A stretch of 64,000 nucleotides of DNA from an uncultured Sulfitobacter sp. (lineage in GTDB: Bacteria; Pseudomonadota; Alphaproteobacteria; Rhodobacterales; Rhodobacteraceae), in NCBI GenBank assembly GCA_913060815.1, contig CAJXSZ010000014.1, forward strand, positions 23,338 to 87,337, in the 5' to 3' direction. Positions 49,811-59,922 of this stretch are shown here, in pieces; the stretch's first letter is position 1, and every line of letters begins with the position of its first letter. The notes below the pieces were generated by a model. It ran no database searches. It was not told the DNA's origin and saw only the letters and a list, made by a program, of their open reading frames with translations. The translations under genes were made by a program, and so were the position numbers.

Positions 49811-50703
49811 TATCCCCGCCCTTTCAACAGCTTGAATGCGTCGCCGAATGCGGCCAGTGCTTCGGAGGGGACAACAATAGTGCTGCTGCCATCACCCGCG
49901 CTCATCACACCCAAAGCCTCGACTTGCTTGAGGGCGATCTGGTATTGCGCGGCCTCCAGCCCGTTCTCGTTGATGGCCACGGCCACGATTTGGGTCGCGT
50001 AGGCTTCGGCATCGGCGAGTACGCGGCGCGCTTTGGCCGTCTGCTCCGAGGCATAAAGTTCCGCATCCGCCGCAAGCTCTACCGCACGTTTGGAGCCTTC
50101 CGCCTCGGTCACTTGCGCGCGGCGCGCACGCTCGGCGTTAAGCTGCTGCATCATCGCAGCGCGGGTGGCGGCATCAAGGTTTACGTCCAGAATCTCGGCG
50201 CGGGTCACTTCAATACCCCAGTTCTCCACCGATTCCTCGACGTTCTGCTTGATCGTTGTGATCAGGGCAGAGCGGTTGGCCTGCACCTCATCAAGGTCCA
50301 TCATCCCGATCTCGGCCCGCACAATGCCTGCCACAGTGGTGGCAATCGCACTGTCCACATCGCGGATGCGGTAGACCGTTTTTTCAGGCTCGGTGATGCG
50401 GTAGAAGACGGATGTCTCTACCTGCACCAGCACATTGTCACGGGTGATCGCGTCCTGCGAGGCTGTGGGCAATTGCCGCTCCAGAATGGAGATCTGATGG
50501 GCGACTTTGTCGAAGAACGGCACAATCAGATTGATCCCTGGCCCAAGAACGGAGCGGAGGCGGCCAAACCGTTCCACAACATGCTGTTCCGATTGGGGAA
50601 CAATTTTTACCCCTTTCAGGATGACCACGATCAAAACAACAGCCAACAGCAGCCAGCCTAGATTGTTTTCCAAAAGACCCAACAGTACTTCTTCAATGCT
50701 CAA
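49810..50703 (-). CDS. SPFH/stomatin-family membrane protein
   Basis: A 297-residue protein with one N-terminal transmembrane helix (about 14-31, LLLAVVLIVVILKGV), then the SPFH domain (VPQSEQHVVERFGRLRSVLGPGINLIVPF) and a coiled-coil tail (NAERARRAQVTEAEGSKRAVELAADAE). Such proteins form large ring assemblies in the membrane; with NfeD they are linked to membrane quality control. The start is TTG at 50703, with AAGGA eight bases upstream; an upstream ATG would add a poorly conserved 116-residue tract that overlaps the tgt region. Confidence 0.88.
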   Translation of the reverse strand: MSIEEVLLGLLENNLGWLLLAVVLIVVILKGVKIVPQSEQHVVERFGRLRSVLGPGINLIVPFFDKVAHQISILERQLPTASQDAITRDNVLVQVETSVFYRITEPEKTVYRIRDVDSAIATTVAGIVRAEIGMMDLDEVQANRSALITTIKQNVEESVENWGIEVTRAEILDVNLDAATRAAMMQQLNAERARRAQVTEAEGSKRAVELAADAELYASEQTAKARRVLADAEAYATQIVAVAINENGLEAAQYQIALKQVEALGVMSAGDGSSTIVVPSEALAAFGDAFKLLKGRG

Positions 50704-50811
50704 CGCAGTATTCCTTATAAAACTCTTAACATAATGTGGGCTCAAAAGCCTCCAATTGCAAGATCGGCAGCAGTGGGTTAGGGCAGCAGCAAACCAGCGC
50801 GAGGGCACGAG

Positions 50812-51939
50812 ATGACCGCATTTTCCTATGAAACATTCGCCACCGACGGGCGGGCACGCACGGGCAAGATTACAACGCCGCGCGGCGAAATCCGTACGCC
50901 TGCCTTCATGCCCGTAGGCACCGCAGCCACAGTGAAGGCGATGATGCCGAGCTCTGTGCGCGAGACAGGTGCTGATATCTTGCTCGGCAACACCTACCAC
51001 CTGATGTTGCGCCCGACAGCCGAGCGGATTGACCGCCTTGGCGGGTTGCACAAGTTCATGAATTGGGACCGCCCGATCCTCACGGATTCAGGCGGGTTTC
51101 AGGTGATGAGCCTCGCGAGCCTTCGCAAATTGACCGAGCGCGGCGTGACGTTCAAAAGCCACATCGACGGCAGCAAGCACGAGATTACGCCAGAGCGTTC
51201 CATGGAGATCCAAGCGCTGCTCGGCTCTGACATTGTGATGTGCTTTGACGAATGCCCCGCGCTGCCAGCGGACCGTGACCGCATTGCACAGAGTATGGAA
51301 CTGTCGATGCGGTGGGCGGCCCGCTCCAGAGAAGCCTTCGGCGACCGGCCGGGTCATGCGCTGTTCGGTATCCAGCAAGGTGGGTTGGAGGAAGACCTTC
51401 GCAAGCAGAGCGCCGATGCCCTGCGCGAGATAGGCTTTGACGGATACGCCGTTGGCGGTCTGGCCGTGGGCGAGGGGCAGGAGGCGATGTTCGGTTGTCT
51501 CGACTACGCGCCAGAGCAGCTTCCCGTGGACAAGCCGCGCTATCTAATGGGGGTGGGCAAGCCCGACGACATTGTGGGTGCCGTGGCACGGGGCATTGAT
51601 ATGATGGATTGTGTTCTGCCCTCACGCTCTGGCCGCACGGGGCAGGTATTTACACGGATGGGTGTGCTCAACATCAAGAACGCACGCCATGCGGATGATC
51701 CGCGCCCGCTTGATGAAAATTGCGGCTGTCCTGCATGCTCACACTATTCCCGCGCTTACCTGCACCACGTATTCCGCAGTCAGGAGATGATCAGCTCGAT
51801 GCTCCTGACATGGCATAATCTGCGGTATTATCAGGATATTATGGCAGGTATGCGGGACGCTATTGCCGCAGGGACCTTCACCCAATGGCAGGCGGACTTC
51901 CACAGCACACGCGCACAGGGCGATATTGATCCCCTTTAG
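50812..51939 (+). CDS. tgt: tRNA-guanine transglycosylase
   Basis: A 375-residue enzyme that exchanges guanine 34 for preQ1 in tRNAs with GUN anticodons, the step that leads to queuosine. Key blocks are [13 protein letters not shown] with the catalytic Asp, DECPA, and the C-terminal zinc site CGCPAC with a following Cys and His ([11 protein letters not shown]). Start ATG 50812. The stop overlaps that of the convergent hypothetical gene by three bases. Confidence 0.96.
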   Translation: MTAFSYETFATDGRARTGKITTPRGEIRTPAFMPVGTAATVKAMMPSSVRETGADILLGNTYHLMLRPTAERIDRLGGLHKFMNWDRPILTDSGGFQVMSLASLRKLTERGVTFKSHIDGSKHEITPERSMEIQALLGSDIVMCFDECPALPADRDRIAQSMELSMRWAARSREAFGDRPGHALFGIQQGGLEEDLRKQSADALREIGFDGYAVGGLAVGEGQEAMFGCLDYAPEQLPVDKPRYLMGVGKPDDIVGAVARGIDMMDCVLPSRSGRTGQVFTRMGVLNIKNARHADDPRPLDENCGCPACSHYSRAYLHHVFRSQEMISSMLLTWHNLRYYQDIMAGMRDAIAAGTFTQWQADFHSTRAQGDIDPL

Positions 51940-52250
51940 CGCCGCTCGGTCGGGGAGGGCATTTTCATCGGAGCAGCCGCACGCACGGGGATCATCATAC
52001 CACCGCGCGGCTCATCGTCGTCGTCATCGCTGTCATCCATCAGCATGATCGCCACAGCGAACTGCACGCCCGCAAAAACGATCCCGTTGAGCACCCAGAA
52101 CACCACAACGGCCATGAGCCCAATGTCCGAGCCGCTGACCAGATGCCACATGTTTGCAACGTTGAACCACAAGATCAGAGCCGTGAACACGCCGGCCACG
52201 GCAAAGCCGATCACGCAGTTGATGATATAGAATCGAATGAGTTTGGGCAT
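51936..52250 (-). CDS. Hypothetical two-helix membrane protein
   Basis: A 104-residue protein with hydrophobic segments near 10-28 and 45-66, then an acidic run of Asp ([13 protein letters not shown]) and a basic Pro-rich tail. AGGAG precedes ATG 52250. The hydrophobic pair with an acidic linker is unlike a random ORF. No family recognised; function unknown. It is convergent with tgt. Confidence 0.75.
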   Translation of the reverse strand: MPKLIRFYIINCVIGFAVAGVFTALILWFNVANMWHLVSGSDIGLMAVVVFWVLNGIVFAGVQFAVAIMLMDDSDDDDDEPRGGMMIPVRAAAPMKMPSPTERR

Positions 52251-52301
52251 CAGGCGCTCCTATCGACATAATATTGGAGCTTAGTTTGTCTCCGTCAGGT
52301 T

Positions 52302-52775
52302 TCAACCACCCAACTGCGGCCGCATCGCTTGATAGATCACTGCACAGGCCACATTGGCGAGGTTGAGCGAGCGTACGCGGGTGTCCAGCATCGGCAAATG
52401 AAACACACGGTCCTCGGCCCCGTCGAGGATGGTGTCGGGCAGCCCTGCAGATTCGCAACCGAAAACCAGATAGGCATCCTTTTGATAGTCGGGCGCATAG
52501 ATGCTCTGTGCGCCGTGCTCCTCAAAGAAATAGAGGTGATCCCGCGGCGGCTTGCGTGCTTCCATGAAGGCGTCCCAACTGTCGTATTCACTCAGGTTGA
52601 CGTGCTTCCAATAATCCGTCCCCGCGCGGCGCACCGCCTTCTCATCCAGCGAGAAACCGTAGGGTTTGATCAGGATCAACTCAAGGTTCAGCGCCACGCA
52701 GGTCCGCCCGATTGCGCCCGTATTGTAGGGGATTTCAGGTGTCACCAGCACCATCTTCATGCGCGGCTCAGACAT
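52302..52775 (-). CDS. trmL: tRNA (cytidine(34)-2'-O)-methyltransferase TrmL
   Basis: A SPOUT-fold methyltransferase of about 157 residues that modifies wobble position 34 of tRNA-Leu. The family start (MVLVTPEIPYNTGAIGRTCV) and the knot region VFGCESAGLPDTI, then LNLANVACAVIYQAM, are clear. The start is uncertain: 52775 is used, overlapping the paaZ stop; 52781 or 52760 are alternatives. Its location downstream of paaZ appears incidental; coupling by overlap places it in the paa transcript. Confidence 0.9.
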   Translation of the reverse strand: MSEPRMKMVLVTPEIPYNTGAIGRTCVALNLELILIKPYGFSLDEKAVRRAGTDYWKHVNLSEYDSWDAFMEARKPPRDHLYFFEEHGAQSIYAPDYQKDAYLVFGCESAGLPDTILDGAEDRVFHLPMLDTRVRSLNLANVACAVIYQAMRPQLGG

Positions 52776-54795
52776 AGGCATTCATCGTCAAAAGCTCGTA
52801 TTCCGCGACTACTTCGTCATCCTGATTTGTGACTGTCACATGCCAGCGCACCTGACCATATTCATCCGTGCGCGGAGTCTTTTTCTTCACCGTCAGGCGC
52901 ACCTTGATCTCGTCGTCGGGCGAGACAGGTTTCATAAAGTTAAGGTTTGCCAACCCCGTGTTGGCCAGCACGGGGCCCGGGTCAGGCTGCACAAACAGCC
53001 CCGCTGCAAAGCTTAGCAGGAGGTAGCCATGCGCGACACGGCCAGGGAAGAAGGGGTTGGCCTTTGCCGCTTCCTCATCCATGTGGCCGTAGAAAGTGTC
53101 GCCCGTGAAATGGGCAAAAGTTTCAATGTCTTGCAGCGTGACCTTACGCGACGGGGTATAGAGCGTCTCGCCCAGTTTCAGATCATGGAAGGTGCGCGTG
53201 AAAGGATGCGGTCCGCCTGTATGTTCTTGCGCACCGGGCACCCATTGCTCCCCGATGGCGGTCAGAATGTCGGGGCTGCCCTGAACAGCGGTGCGCTGCA
53301 TATAGTGCATGACACCCCGCACGCCACCCAGCTCTTCTCCACCGCCCGCACGTCCCGGACCGCCGTGGACCATGTGCGGCATGGGCGCGCCGTGGCCTGT
53401 GGACTCTGCCATAGAGCCGGCGTTGTTAAAGTAGAGCCGTCCGTGCCATGCGGCGGCGCCCATGACCATCTGCCGCGCCAGATCGCCGTCGCGGGTAATG
53501 ACGGAAGCCACGAGCGACCCCTTGCCACGGTTGAGAAGCTCTATGGCATGATCGGCATCGCGATACGGCATGACGGTGCTGACAGGCCCGAAGGCCTCGG
53601 TGTCGTGCAAACGCTCGGCTGCATCAGGGTCGGCACAGTGAAACAGCATCGGCGGCAGAAACGCGCCCTTGTCTCGGTCGGCTCCATGGACGTCGAAATT
53701 CTCGGGATCACCAAACACGCGCTCTGCCTCCGTGCCGAAGGTTTGAGCTTTCTCAAGAACATCATCGCGCTGGCTACGGCTCACCAATGCGCCCATGCGG
53801 GTAGCCTTGTCGCGCGGGTCGCCGACCACAGTTTTGGTTAATCGTGCGCTCAGCGCGTCAATGACTGCGTCCACCTGCGCCTCGGGCGCTATGATGCGGC
53901 GTATGGCGGTGCATTTCTGGCCAGCCTTGGTCGTCATCTCGCGATGGGCTTCCTTGATGAACAGATCAAACTCGGGACTGTCGGGCGTCACATCGGGGCC
54001 AAGCACAGAGGCGTTCAGGCTGTCTTGCTCGGCGACAAAGGGGACTGCATTCTCAAGTAGATGCGGGGTGGAGCGCAGCATCAGGGCGGTCTGCGCGGAG
54101 CCTGTGAAGCTGATAACATCCTGCGCGTCCGTGTGCAGCAACAGATCGCCGACGCCGCCCGAAATCAGCTGCAACGCGCCTTCTGGCAGAATACCACTGT
54201 CGAGCATCAGTTGAACGCAGAGGTGGGTCACATAGCATGAGGCCGTCGCGGGTTTTACGATGCTGGGCACGCCAGCAAGGAAGGTGGGTGCGAACTTTTC
54301 CAGCATCCCCCAGACAGGGAAGTTATAGGCGTTGATGTGGATGCCAACCCCTTGCTTGGGCACGCAAACATGCTGGCCGAGGAAGGTACCTGTGCGGCCC
54401 AGCTGTTCCAGCTCGCCATCCAGATAAATCTGCGCATCGGGCATCTCACGCCGCCCTTTTGAGGCATAGACGAACATGGTGCCGATGCCGCCGTCGATGT
54501 CAAAAGCGTGGTCGCTTTGCGTGGCACCTGTATGAAAAGACAGGTCATAGAGCTGTTGTTTGTGCGTGTTTAAATGAAGCGCCAGCGCTTTGAGCATGCG
54601 CGCGCGGTCATGGAAGGTGAGCTTGCGCAGGGCAGGGCCGCCCACATCGCGCGCGTAGCTATGCATTCCCACCACATCGAGGGCCGCATTGCCCGCTTGT
54701 GCAATGACATCCCCTGTTATGGCGCAGGCAATGGAACGTGCGCCGCTGTCGGGGGCAACCCACTGGCCCGCTGCGAAGGAGGAAACATTAATCAT
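52768..54795 (-). CDS. paaZ: Bifunctional aldehyde dehydrogenase/enoyl-CoA hydratase PaaZ
   Basis: Opens the oxepin ring of activated phenylacetate and oxidises the resulting aldehyde. Of 675 residues, 1-520 are an NADP-dependent aldehyde dehydrogenase (catalytic Cys in [10 protein letters not shown]) and 540-675 a MaoC hydratase ([16 protein letters not shown], then [11 protein letters not shown]). Start ATG 54795 is selected by AAGGA seven bases upstream, lying inside the paaE stop region. Length fits the family. Confidence 0.95.
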   Translation of the reverse strand: MINVSSFAAGQWVAPDSGARSIACAITGDVIAQAGNAALDVVGMHSYARDVGGPALRKLTFHDRARMLKALALHLNTHKQQLYDLSFHTGATQSDHAFDIDGGIGTMFVYASKGRREMPDAQIYLDGELEQLGRTGTFLGQHVCVPKQGVGIHINAYNFPVWGMLEKFAPTFLAGVPSIVKPATASCYVTHLCVQLMLDSGILPEGALQLISGGVGDLLLHTDAQDVISFTGSAQTALMLRSTPHLLENAVPFVAEQDSLNASVLGPDVTPDSPEFDLFIKEAHREMTTKAGQKCTAIRRIIAPEAQVDAVIDALSARLTKTVVGDPRDKATRMGALVSRSQRDDVLEKAQTFGTEAERVFGDPENFDVHGADRDKGAFLPPMLFHCADPDAAERLHDTEAFGPVSTVMPYRDADHAIELLNRGKGSLVASVITRDGDLARQMVMGAAAWHGRLYFNNAGSMAESTGHGAPMPHMVHGGPGRAGGGEELGGVRGVMHYMQRTAVQGSPDILTAIGEQWVPGAQEHTGGPHPFTRTFHDLKLGETLYTPSRKVTLQDIETFAHFTGDTFYGHMDEEAAKANPFFPGRVAHGYLLLSFAAGLFVQPDPGPVLANTGLANLNFMKPVSPDDEIKVRLTVKKKTPRTDEYGQVRWHVTVTNQDDEVVAEYELLTMNAYV

Positions 54796-54805
54796 AGCAG
54801 CGTCC

Positions 54806-55873
54806 TTATTGGTCATAGTCAAAGCGCACAGTGTCTGTGAGCGGATAGCATTGACAGGTCAGAACAAACCCGTCCGCGATCTCGTTATCCTCAAGCGCGT
54901 GGTTTGTAAGCATCTCGACTTCGCCCTCGGTTACCTTTGCGCGGCAGGTCGAGCAGACCCCCGCTTTGCACGCAAAGGGCGCGTCCATCGCATTGTCGAT
55001 GGCGGCATCCAGCAGGCTCATGTCGCGGGGCATCTCGAAGTTACGGGTCGCACCGTCGAGCGTCACAGTTGCTTGGGTCACTGCGCCTGTTGCTGCGGCA
55101 TCTGCTGCAATGGCACGTTGCTTGGCGCGGCCTTGTTGAGATGCGCCGAATAACTCGAACTTGATTTGATTATCTTCCAACCCGTGCTCGCGCAGCGCCT
55201 TGGCAATCCCCAACATCATCGGTTCTGGTCCGCAAATGAAGGCCGTGTCCACAGAGGCAATATCAATCCAGCGCTCGAAAAGCGCCGCACATTTTTCTTC
55301 GTCCACGCGTCCTGTGAACAGGTCAATATCTTGCGCATCAGCCTCAAGGATATGGATCACATTCACGCGGCCCATATAGGTGTTTTTGAGGTCTTCCAGC
55401 TCGTCGCGGAACATGATCGTGCTGACCGCGCGGTTGGCATAGACAAGGGTGAAACGCGACTGCGGCTCTCGCGTCAGCACCGTGCGCAGGATGGACAGCA
55501 CGGGCGTGATGCCAGAGCCGCCCGCAAAGCCCAGATAGTGACGCTGCGCGCCGGCATCGAGAGCCGTGTGGAACGTCCCCATAGGCGGCATCGCCTCAAC
55601 TGTATCGCCGACCTGCACCTCTTCATTGGCCCATGTCGAGAAAGCACCGCCGGCGACCTTCTTGATACCGACCTGTAGCGTGCCATCGTCGAGACCTGCG
55701 CAGATGGAATAACTGCGGCGCAGCTCCTCCCCATCGAAATCGCGGCGGAAGGTCAGGTATTGGCCTTGGATGAAGCCAAACTCCGCGCCCTCAGGGGCGG
55801 CGAGGCTTAGCACCACCGCATCGCGGATGGTCTTATGGACGTTGGTGATAGTCAGCGGGTGAAAACGGGCCAT
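54806..55873 (-). CDS. paaE: Phenylacetyl-CoA epoxidase reductase PaaE
   Basis: A 355-residue reductase for the PaaABCE monooxygenase: N-terminal FAD/NAD domain (RRSYSICAGLDDG, GGSGITPVLSILR) and C-terminal plant-type ferredoxin with CKAGVCSTC and a fourth Cys in LTCQC. It passes electrons from NADPH to the di-iron site of PaaA. Start ATG 55873 is chosen over 55912 by family fit. Its stop precedes paaZ by ten bases. Confidence 0.95.
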   Translation of the reverse strand: MARFHPLTITNVHKTIRDAVVLSLAAPEGAEFGFIQGQYLTFRRDFDGEELRRSYSICAGLDDGTLQVGIKKVAGGAFSTWANEEVQVGDTVEAMPPMGTFHTALDAGAQRHYLGFAGGSGITPVLSILRTVLTREPQSRFTLVYANRAVSTIMFRDELEDLKNTYMGRVNVIHILEADAQDIDLFTGRVDEEKCAALFERWIDIASVDTAFICGPEPMMLGIAKALREHGLEDNQIKFELFGASQQGRAKQRAIAADAAATGAVTQATVTLDGATRNFEMPRDMSLLDAAIDNAMDAPFACKAGVCSTCRAKVTEGEVEMLTNHALEDNEIADGFVLTCQCYPLTDTVRFDYDQ

Positions 55874-55880
55874 AGGTGCC

Positions 55881-56339
55881 TCAGATACATTTGAAATAGT
55901 CGAAGGGTTCAAGACAGCTCAGGCAGCGCCAGTGGGCCTTGCAGGGGGTCGAGCCGAACTGGCTCACGCGCTCTACGTCTCCCGACCCGCAGCGCGGGCA
56001 TTTGGAGGGGCCGCCCGCAGGCGAGGGCGGGGCGATGCCGTAGTTCTCCAGCTTGGCCGCACCCTTGGCGCTGAGCCAGTCAGTCGTCCACGGCGGGGAG
56101 AGTTGCTGCTTGAGGCGTACATTGTCGAGGCCGCGGTCGCGCAGGGCCGTCTCCACATCCAGATTGATGATCGACGTGGCTGGACAGCCTGAATAAGTCG
56201 GAGTGATCGCCACCTCCAGCGTGTCGCCATCCCAAGCCACATCACGGATGATGCCGAGGTCAACTACCGAGATGACGGGAATTTCAGGGTCGGGCACCTC
56301 ATCAAGCCAGCCCCAGATCGTCTGCACGTCTGGTCTCAC
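55881..56339 (-). CDS. paaD: Phenylacetyl-CoA epoxidase assembly protein PaaD
   Basis: A 152-residue DUF59 protein with a C-terminal zinc-ribbon: DPEIPVISVVDLGIIRDV, then CPRCGSG and a second pair CLSCLEPF. PaaD is thought to help Fe-S cluster assembly in the complex. The start is probably GTG at 56339, overlapping the paaC stop as GTGA; one more GTG lies directly before. It is followed by paaE after seven bases. Confidence 0.93.
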   Translation of the reverse strand: MRPDVQTIWGWLDEVPDPEIPVISVVDLGIIRDVAWDGDTLEVAITPTYSGCPATSIINLDVETALRDRGLDNVRLKQQLSPPWTTDWLSAKGAAKLENYGIAPPSPAGGPSKCPRCGSGDVERVSQFGSTPCKAHWRCLSCLEPFDYFKCI

Positions 56340-57091
56340 CACGTCGCATCCGGATAGGCGCGTTGCAGCCACTGCATCTGTGTCAGCATGTGGCCCAAGT
56401 GCTCTGTGTGTTGCTTGCCCGTGCGCCCGCCTTTATGTGCAAAGTTGCTGTCGGGCAGGGTGAGCGTGGCTTCGGCCATGGTTGCGGTGACCGTGTCCAT
56501 CCAAGCAGGTCGCAGCCCTTCGGGATCAGGGATCACACCCGCGGCGACCATCTCCGCATCAGCCTCGTCGCTGTGAAACATTTCGCCCGTGTAGGGCCAG
56601 AGCAGATCAAGCGCGGTTTGCATCTTTGCGTGGCTCACCTCGGTCCCGTCGCCCAAGGCGATCACCGTCTCGGCAGAGCGGTCCAGATGATAGGTGGCTT
56701 CCTTGACCGCCTTGGCGGCGATCTCTGCCACGCGGGGATCACCGGACCCAGCAAGCCCCGACAGCAAAGCGCGGTGGTAGGCGTCAAACAGGAACTGGCG
56801 CATCATGGTATGGCCGAAATCCAGATTTGGCCGCTCGACCATCAGGATATTCCGGAAGTCCCAGACGTCGCGCAGCATGGCAAGATCATCGGCGCTGCGG
56901 CCTGCGCCCTCGACCTCCGCCGCATAGCTCAGCCACATTTGCGTCTGCCCGATGAGGTCCAGTGCGGTGTTGGCCAGCGCGATGTCCTCCTCCAGCACGG
57001 GCGCTTTGCCGCACCATTCAGACACACGGTGGCCCAGCACCAGCGTGTTGTCGCCCAAGCGCAGCAGCGTTTCAAACAGGGCCGCACTCAT
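56336..57091 (-). CDS. paaC: Phenylacetyl-CoA epoxidase subunit PaaC
   Basis: A 251-residue ferritin-like helical subunit that supports PaaA structurally. It has LVLGHRVSEWCGKAPVLEEDIALAN and AEIAAKAVKEATYHLDRS. The full set of di-iron ligands is not present, in keeping with a scaffold role known for PaaC. The start shares a base with the paaB stop (TAATG). Confidence 0.93.
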   Translation of the reverse strand: MSAALFETLLRLGDNTLVLGHRVSEWCGKAPVLEEDIALANTALDLIGQTQMWLSYAAEVEGAGRSADDLAMLRDVWDFRNILMVERPNLDFGHTMMRQFLFDAYHRALLSGLAGSGDPRVAEIAAKAVKEATYHLDRSAETVIALGDGTEVSHAKMQTALDLLWPYTGEMFHSDEADAEMVAAGVIPDPEGLRPAWMDTVTATMAEATLTLPDSNFAHKGGRTGKQHTEHLGHMLTQMQWLQRAYPDATW

Positions 57092-57390
57092 TACATGTGG
57101 CCCACTTCGTCGGGCACATCAAAGAAAGTCGGGTGGCGGTAGACCTTGTCGTTGGACGGATCATATAGCGCCTCTTTGTCACCGGGGGCAGAGGCGTGAA
57201 TGGCCTGTGCCTCGACGACCCAAATGCTCACGCCCTCATTGCGGCGCGTATAGACATCGCGCGCGTTCTTGACTGCCATCTCGGCGTCTGGCGCGTGCAA
57301 CGAGCCTACGTGGCGGTGGCTCAGCCCGTGCTGGCCGCGAATGAAAACCTCGAAAAGGGGCCATTCACCTGTGCGTTTTGGTTCAGCCAT
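57091..57390 (-). CDS. paaB: Phenylacetyl-CoA epoxidase subunit PaaB
   Basis: A 99-residue small subunit. The sequence WPLFEVFIRGQHGLSHRHVGSLHAPDAEMAVKNARDVYTRR is the PaaB hallmark. It bridges PaaAC units. Start ATG 57390 gives the normal size; a longer frame continuing to 57606 runs into the paaA 3' end. It is preceded by paaA after four bases. Confidence 0.94.
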   Translation of the reverse strand: MAEPKRTGEWPLFEVFIRGQHGLSHRHVGSLHAPDAEMAVKNARDVYTRRNEGVSIWVVEAQAIHASAPGDKEALYDPSNDKVYRHPTFFDVPDEVGHM

Positions 57391-57394
57391 AATT

Positions 57395-58387
57395 CTACTC
57401 CGCCGCCAGTTTCGCGGCACGCTTCTTCGCCGCGTGGGCCAGCATCCCGTCGCGCACCCATTGGCCGCTCTCCCAAGCGTCCTTGCGGGTTTGCAGGCGT
57501 TCCTGATTGCACGGGCCATTGCCCGCCAGCACGTCGAAAAACTCCGACCAGTCAGGCTCGGAGAAGTCATAGCCGCCTTTTTCTTCGTTCCACGACAGCT
57601 TGTCATCGGGCACGGTCAGGCCGAGGTATTCGGCTTGCGGGACGGTCTGGTCCACGAATTTCTGGCGCAGCTCGTCGTTGGTGTTCATCTTGATCTTCCA
57701 CGCCATCGACTGCTCGGAATGTACGCTGTCCTTGTCAGAGGGTCCGAACATCATCAGCGACGGATACCACATGCGGTTGAGCGCATCCTGAGCCATCTTT
57801 TTCTGCGCATCGGTGCCGTTGCACATCTTCATCATGATGTCGAAGCCCTGACGCTGGTGGAAGGATTCTTCTTTGCAAATCCGCACCATAGCACGGGCAT
57901 AGGGGCCATATGACGTGCGCTGTAGCGGCACTTGGTTCATGATCGCAGCACCGTCTACCAGCCAGCCCACAGCGCCCATATCGGCCCATGTCAGCGTGGG
58001 ATAGTTGAAGATCGACGAATACTTCATCCGACCCTCGTGCAGCGCTTCGAACATCTCGTCACGGGTGATGCCCAGCGTTTCCGCCGCGCAATAGAGGTAT
58101 AAGCCATGCCCCGCCTCATCCTGCACTTTGGCGAGCAGGATCGCCTTGCGCTCAAGGGTGGGCGCACGGGTGATCCAATTGCCTTCGGGCAGCTGGCCCA
58201 CGATCTCGGAATGTGCGTGCTGGCCGATCTGGCGAATGAGGTTCTTGCGGTAGCCTGCGGGCATCCAGTCGCGCGGCTCGATCTTGCCACCTGCGTCTAT
58301 GCGTTCCTGAAAGGCGCGCTCTTGCGGGTCCATCTCGTCAAGCGTTTTGACACCCTTGCCCGTTGATTTGATCATCTGTGCGTACAT
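57395..58387 (-). CDS. paaA: Phenylacetyl-CoA epoxidase catalytic subunit PaaA
   Basis: A 330-residue di-iron monooxygenase that forms the ring 1,2-epoxide of phenylacetyl-CoA. The Glu/His ligands are in [12 protein letters not shown] and [12 protein letters not shown]. It is the second gene of the operon, four bases after the thiolase and before paaBCDE. Length fits the family. Confidence 0.95.
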   Translation of the reverse strand: MYAQMIKSTGKGVKTLDEMDPQERAFQERIDAGGKIEPRDWMPAGYRKNLIRQIGQHAHSEIVGQLPEGNWITRAPTLERKAILLAKVQDEAGHGLYLYCAAETLGITRDEMFEALHEGRMKYSSIFNYPTLTWADMGAVGWLVDGAAIMNQVPLQRTSYGPYARAMVRICKEESFHQRQGFDIMMKMCNGTDAQKKMAQDALNRMWYPSLMMFGPSDKDSVHSEQSMAWKIKMNTNDELRQKFVDQTVPQAEYLGLTVPDDKLSWNEEKGGYDFSEPDWSEFFDVLAGNGPCNQERLQTRKDAWESGQWVRDGMLAHAAKKRAAKLAAE

Positions 58388-58390
58388 TGG

Positions 58391-59596
58391 TCAGACCCTT
58401 TCCAGAATAAGAGCAACTCCCTGACCAACGCCCACACACATGGTGCAAAGCGCATAGCGTCCTTGGGTCCGTTGCAGTTGGTAGGCGGCGGTAAGCACAA
58501 GGCGTGCCCCCGACATGCCCAACGGATGGCCGATGGCGATCGCGCCGCCGTTGGCGTTCACATGCGGCGCATCATCGGCCACACCAAGGGCGCGCAGCGT
58601 GGCGATGCCTTGGGAGGCGAAAGCCTCGTTCAGCTCGATCACGTCCATCTGGTCGATGGTGAGACCTGCGCGCTTGAGCACTTTCTCTGCTGCAGGGATG
58701 GGGCCAATGCCCATCACACGTGGCGCGACACCTGCCGCTGACATCGCCACAACGCGCGCCATCGGCTTGAGCCCATGCTCGCTGGCCGCGGCCTCGGAAG
58801 CGATCAACATCGCCGCCGCACCATCGTTCACGCCAGAGGCATTACCTGCTGTCACTGTCTTGTCGGTGCCGTTGATCCCGCGCAGCTTTGCCAGCCCGGC
58901 CTCATCGGTTTGGGGGCGGGGGTGTTCGTCTTTGTCGACTACCTTGGGATCACCGCGCCGCTGGGGGATCGTCACGGGCACGATTTCTTCAGCGAAAACA
59001 CCCGCCGCATCCGCAGCGGCCCAGCGTTCTTGAGAGCGGAGGGCGAAAGCGTCCTGATCCGCGCGGCTCACCCCATGGTCATCGGCCACGTTATCGGCGG
59101 TTTGCGGCATCGAATCCGTGCCGTACATCTCGTCCATCTTCTTGTTCACAAAGCGCCAGCCGATGGTCGTGTCATAGACCGCATTTGCGCGGCCGAACGC
59201 TGTCTCGGCCTTGGGCATCACGAAGGGTGCGCGGCTCATGCTCTCGACACCTCCAGCGATTGCGAGGTCCATGTCGCCGGCGCGAATGGCACGCGCTGCT
59301 TGACCTACCGCATCAAGGCCCGAGGCGCACAGGCGGTTGAGTGTAATACCCGGCACGTCAACGGGCAGGCCCGCCAGAAGGGCTGCCATACGGGCCACGT
59401 TGCGATTGTCTTCCCCTGCCTGATTGGCACAGCCCATGACCACATCGTCCACACGGGTCCAGTCGACATCGCTATTGCGCGCCATGAGCGCCGCAAGGGG
59501 TGCTGCGGCAAGGTCATCGGCGCGCACCGAGGACAGCGCGCCACCATAGCGCCCGATAGGGGTGCGAACGGCATCGCAGATGAAGGCGTCTGGCAT
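58391..59596 (-). CDS. pcaF: Beta-ketoadipyl-CoA thiolase
   Basis: A 401-residue thiolase that splits 3-oxoadipyl-CoA into succinyl-CoA and acetyl-CoA, the last step of the phenylacetate and beta-ketoadipate routes. Catalytic Cys in NRLCASGLDAVGQ, His in GGAIAIGHPLGMSGAR, and Cys in CTMCVGVGQG. It is the first gene of the paa operon; GGGAG precedes the ATG at 59596 and a sigma-70 promoter lies 30 bases upstream. The name paaJ fits equally well. Confidence 0.93.
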   Translation of the reverse strand: MPDAFICDAVRTPIGRYGGALSSVRADDLAAAPLAALMARNSDVDWTRVDDVVMGCANQAGEDNRNVARMAALLAGLPVDVPGITLNRLCASGLDAVGQAARAIRAGDMDLAIAGGVESMSRAPFVMPKAETAFGRANAVYDTTIGWRFVNKKMDEMYGTDSMPQTADNVADDHGVSRADQDAFALRSQERWAAADAAGVFAEEIVPVTIPQRRGDPKVVDKDEHPRPQTDEAGLAKLRGINGTDKTVTAGNASGVNDGAAAMLIASEAAASEHGLKPMARVVAMSAAGVAPRVMGIGPIPAAEKVLKRAGLTIDQMDVIELNEAFASQGIATLRALGVADDAPHVNANGGAIAIGHPLGMSGARLVLTAAYQLQRTQGRYALCTMCVGVGQGVALILERV

Positions 59597-59625
59597 AATA
59601 ATTCTCCCGATTGTCTTTGGACATT

Positions 59626-59677
59626 AGAATAGCGCCCCTTCCGCACGTGATCAATGTTTATGTTACACGGACGGTGT
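59626..59677 (-). promoter_or_regulatory. paa operon promoter with adjacent palindrome
   Basis: Minus strand: TTGATC (59654-59649), a 17-base spacer, and TATTCT (59631-59626) make a good sigma-70 promoter 30 bases before the thiolase start. ACAC-CGTCC-GTGT (59677-59665), upstream of the -35, is a short palindrome that may bind a regulator such as a PaaR-type repressor or an activator. Confidence 0.6.
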
Positions 59678-59922
59678 CGCTAATGAAAATACCGTAACGT
59701 AATTGTGTCTCCCCGCATGTCTGCGTCAAATTTCCCTCAAACAACGCGCAATCCGCAGTTGCCGAAGGGGGGGCTTCGCGCCATGTTAGAGAAAACGCAC
59801 CCGAGAACGGGTACACCATTGAAACAGGCGGGCAGGGTGCACACATCCTTCCCACAGGAGACGGCCCACACGTTGCCTCATAGCAGGGACAAAAGCCGTT
59901 TTGCCACTATAAGGAATTGAGC
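59678..59922 (+). other. Region upstream of lon
   Basis: No ORF is supported. It must hold the lon promoter. A TTGAAA box (59819-59824), 17 bases, then CACATC is a possible but weak heat-shock-type promoter. Ribosome site AAGGAA at 59911-59916. Nothing else stands out. Confidence 0.4.
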
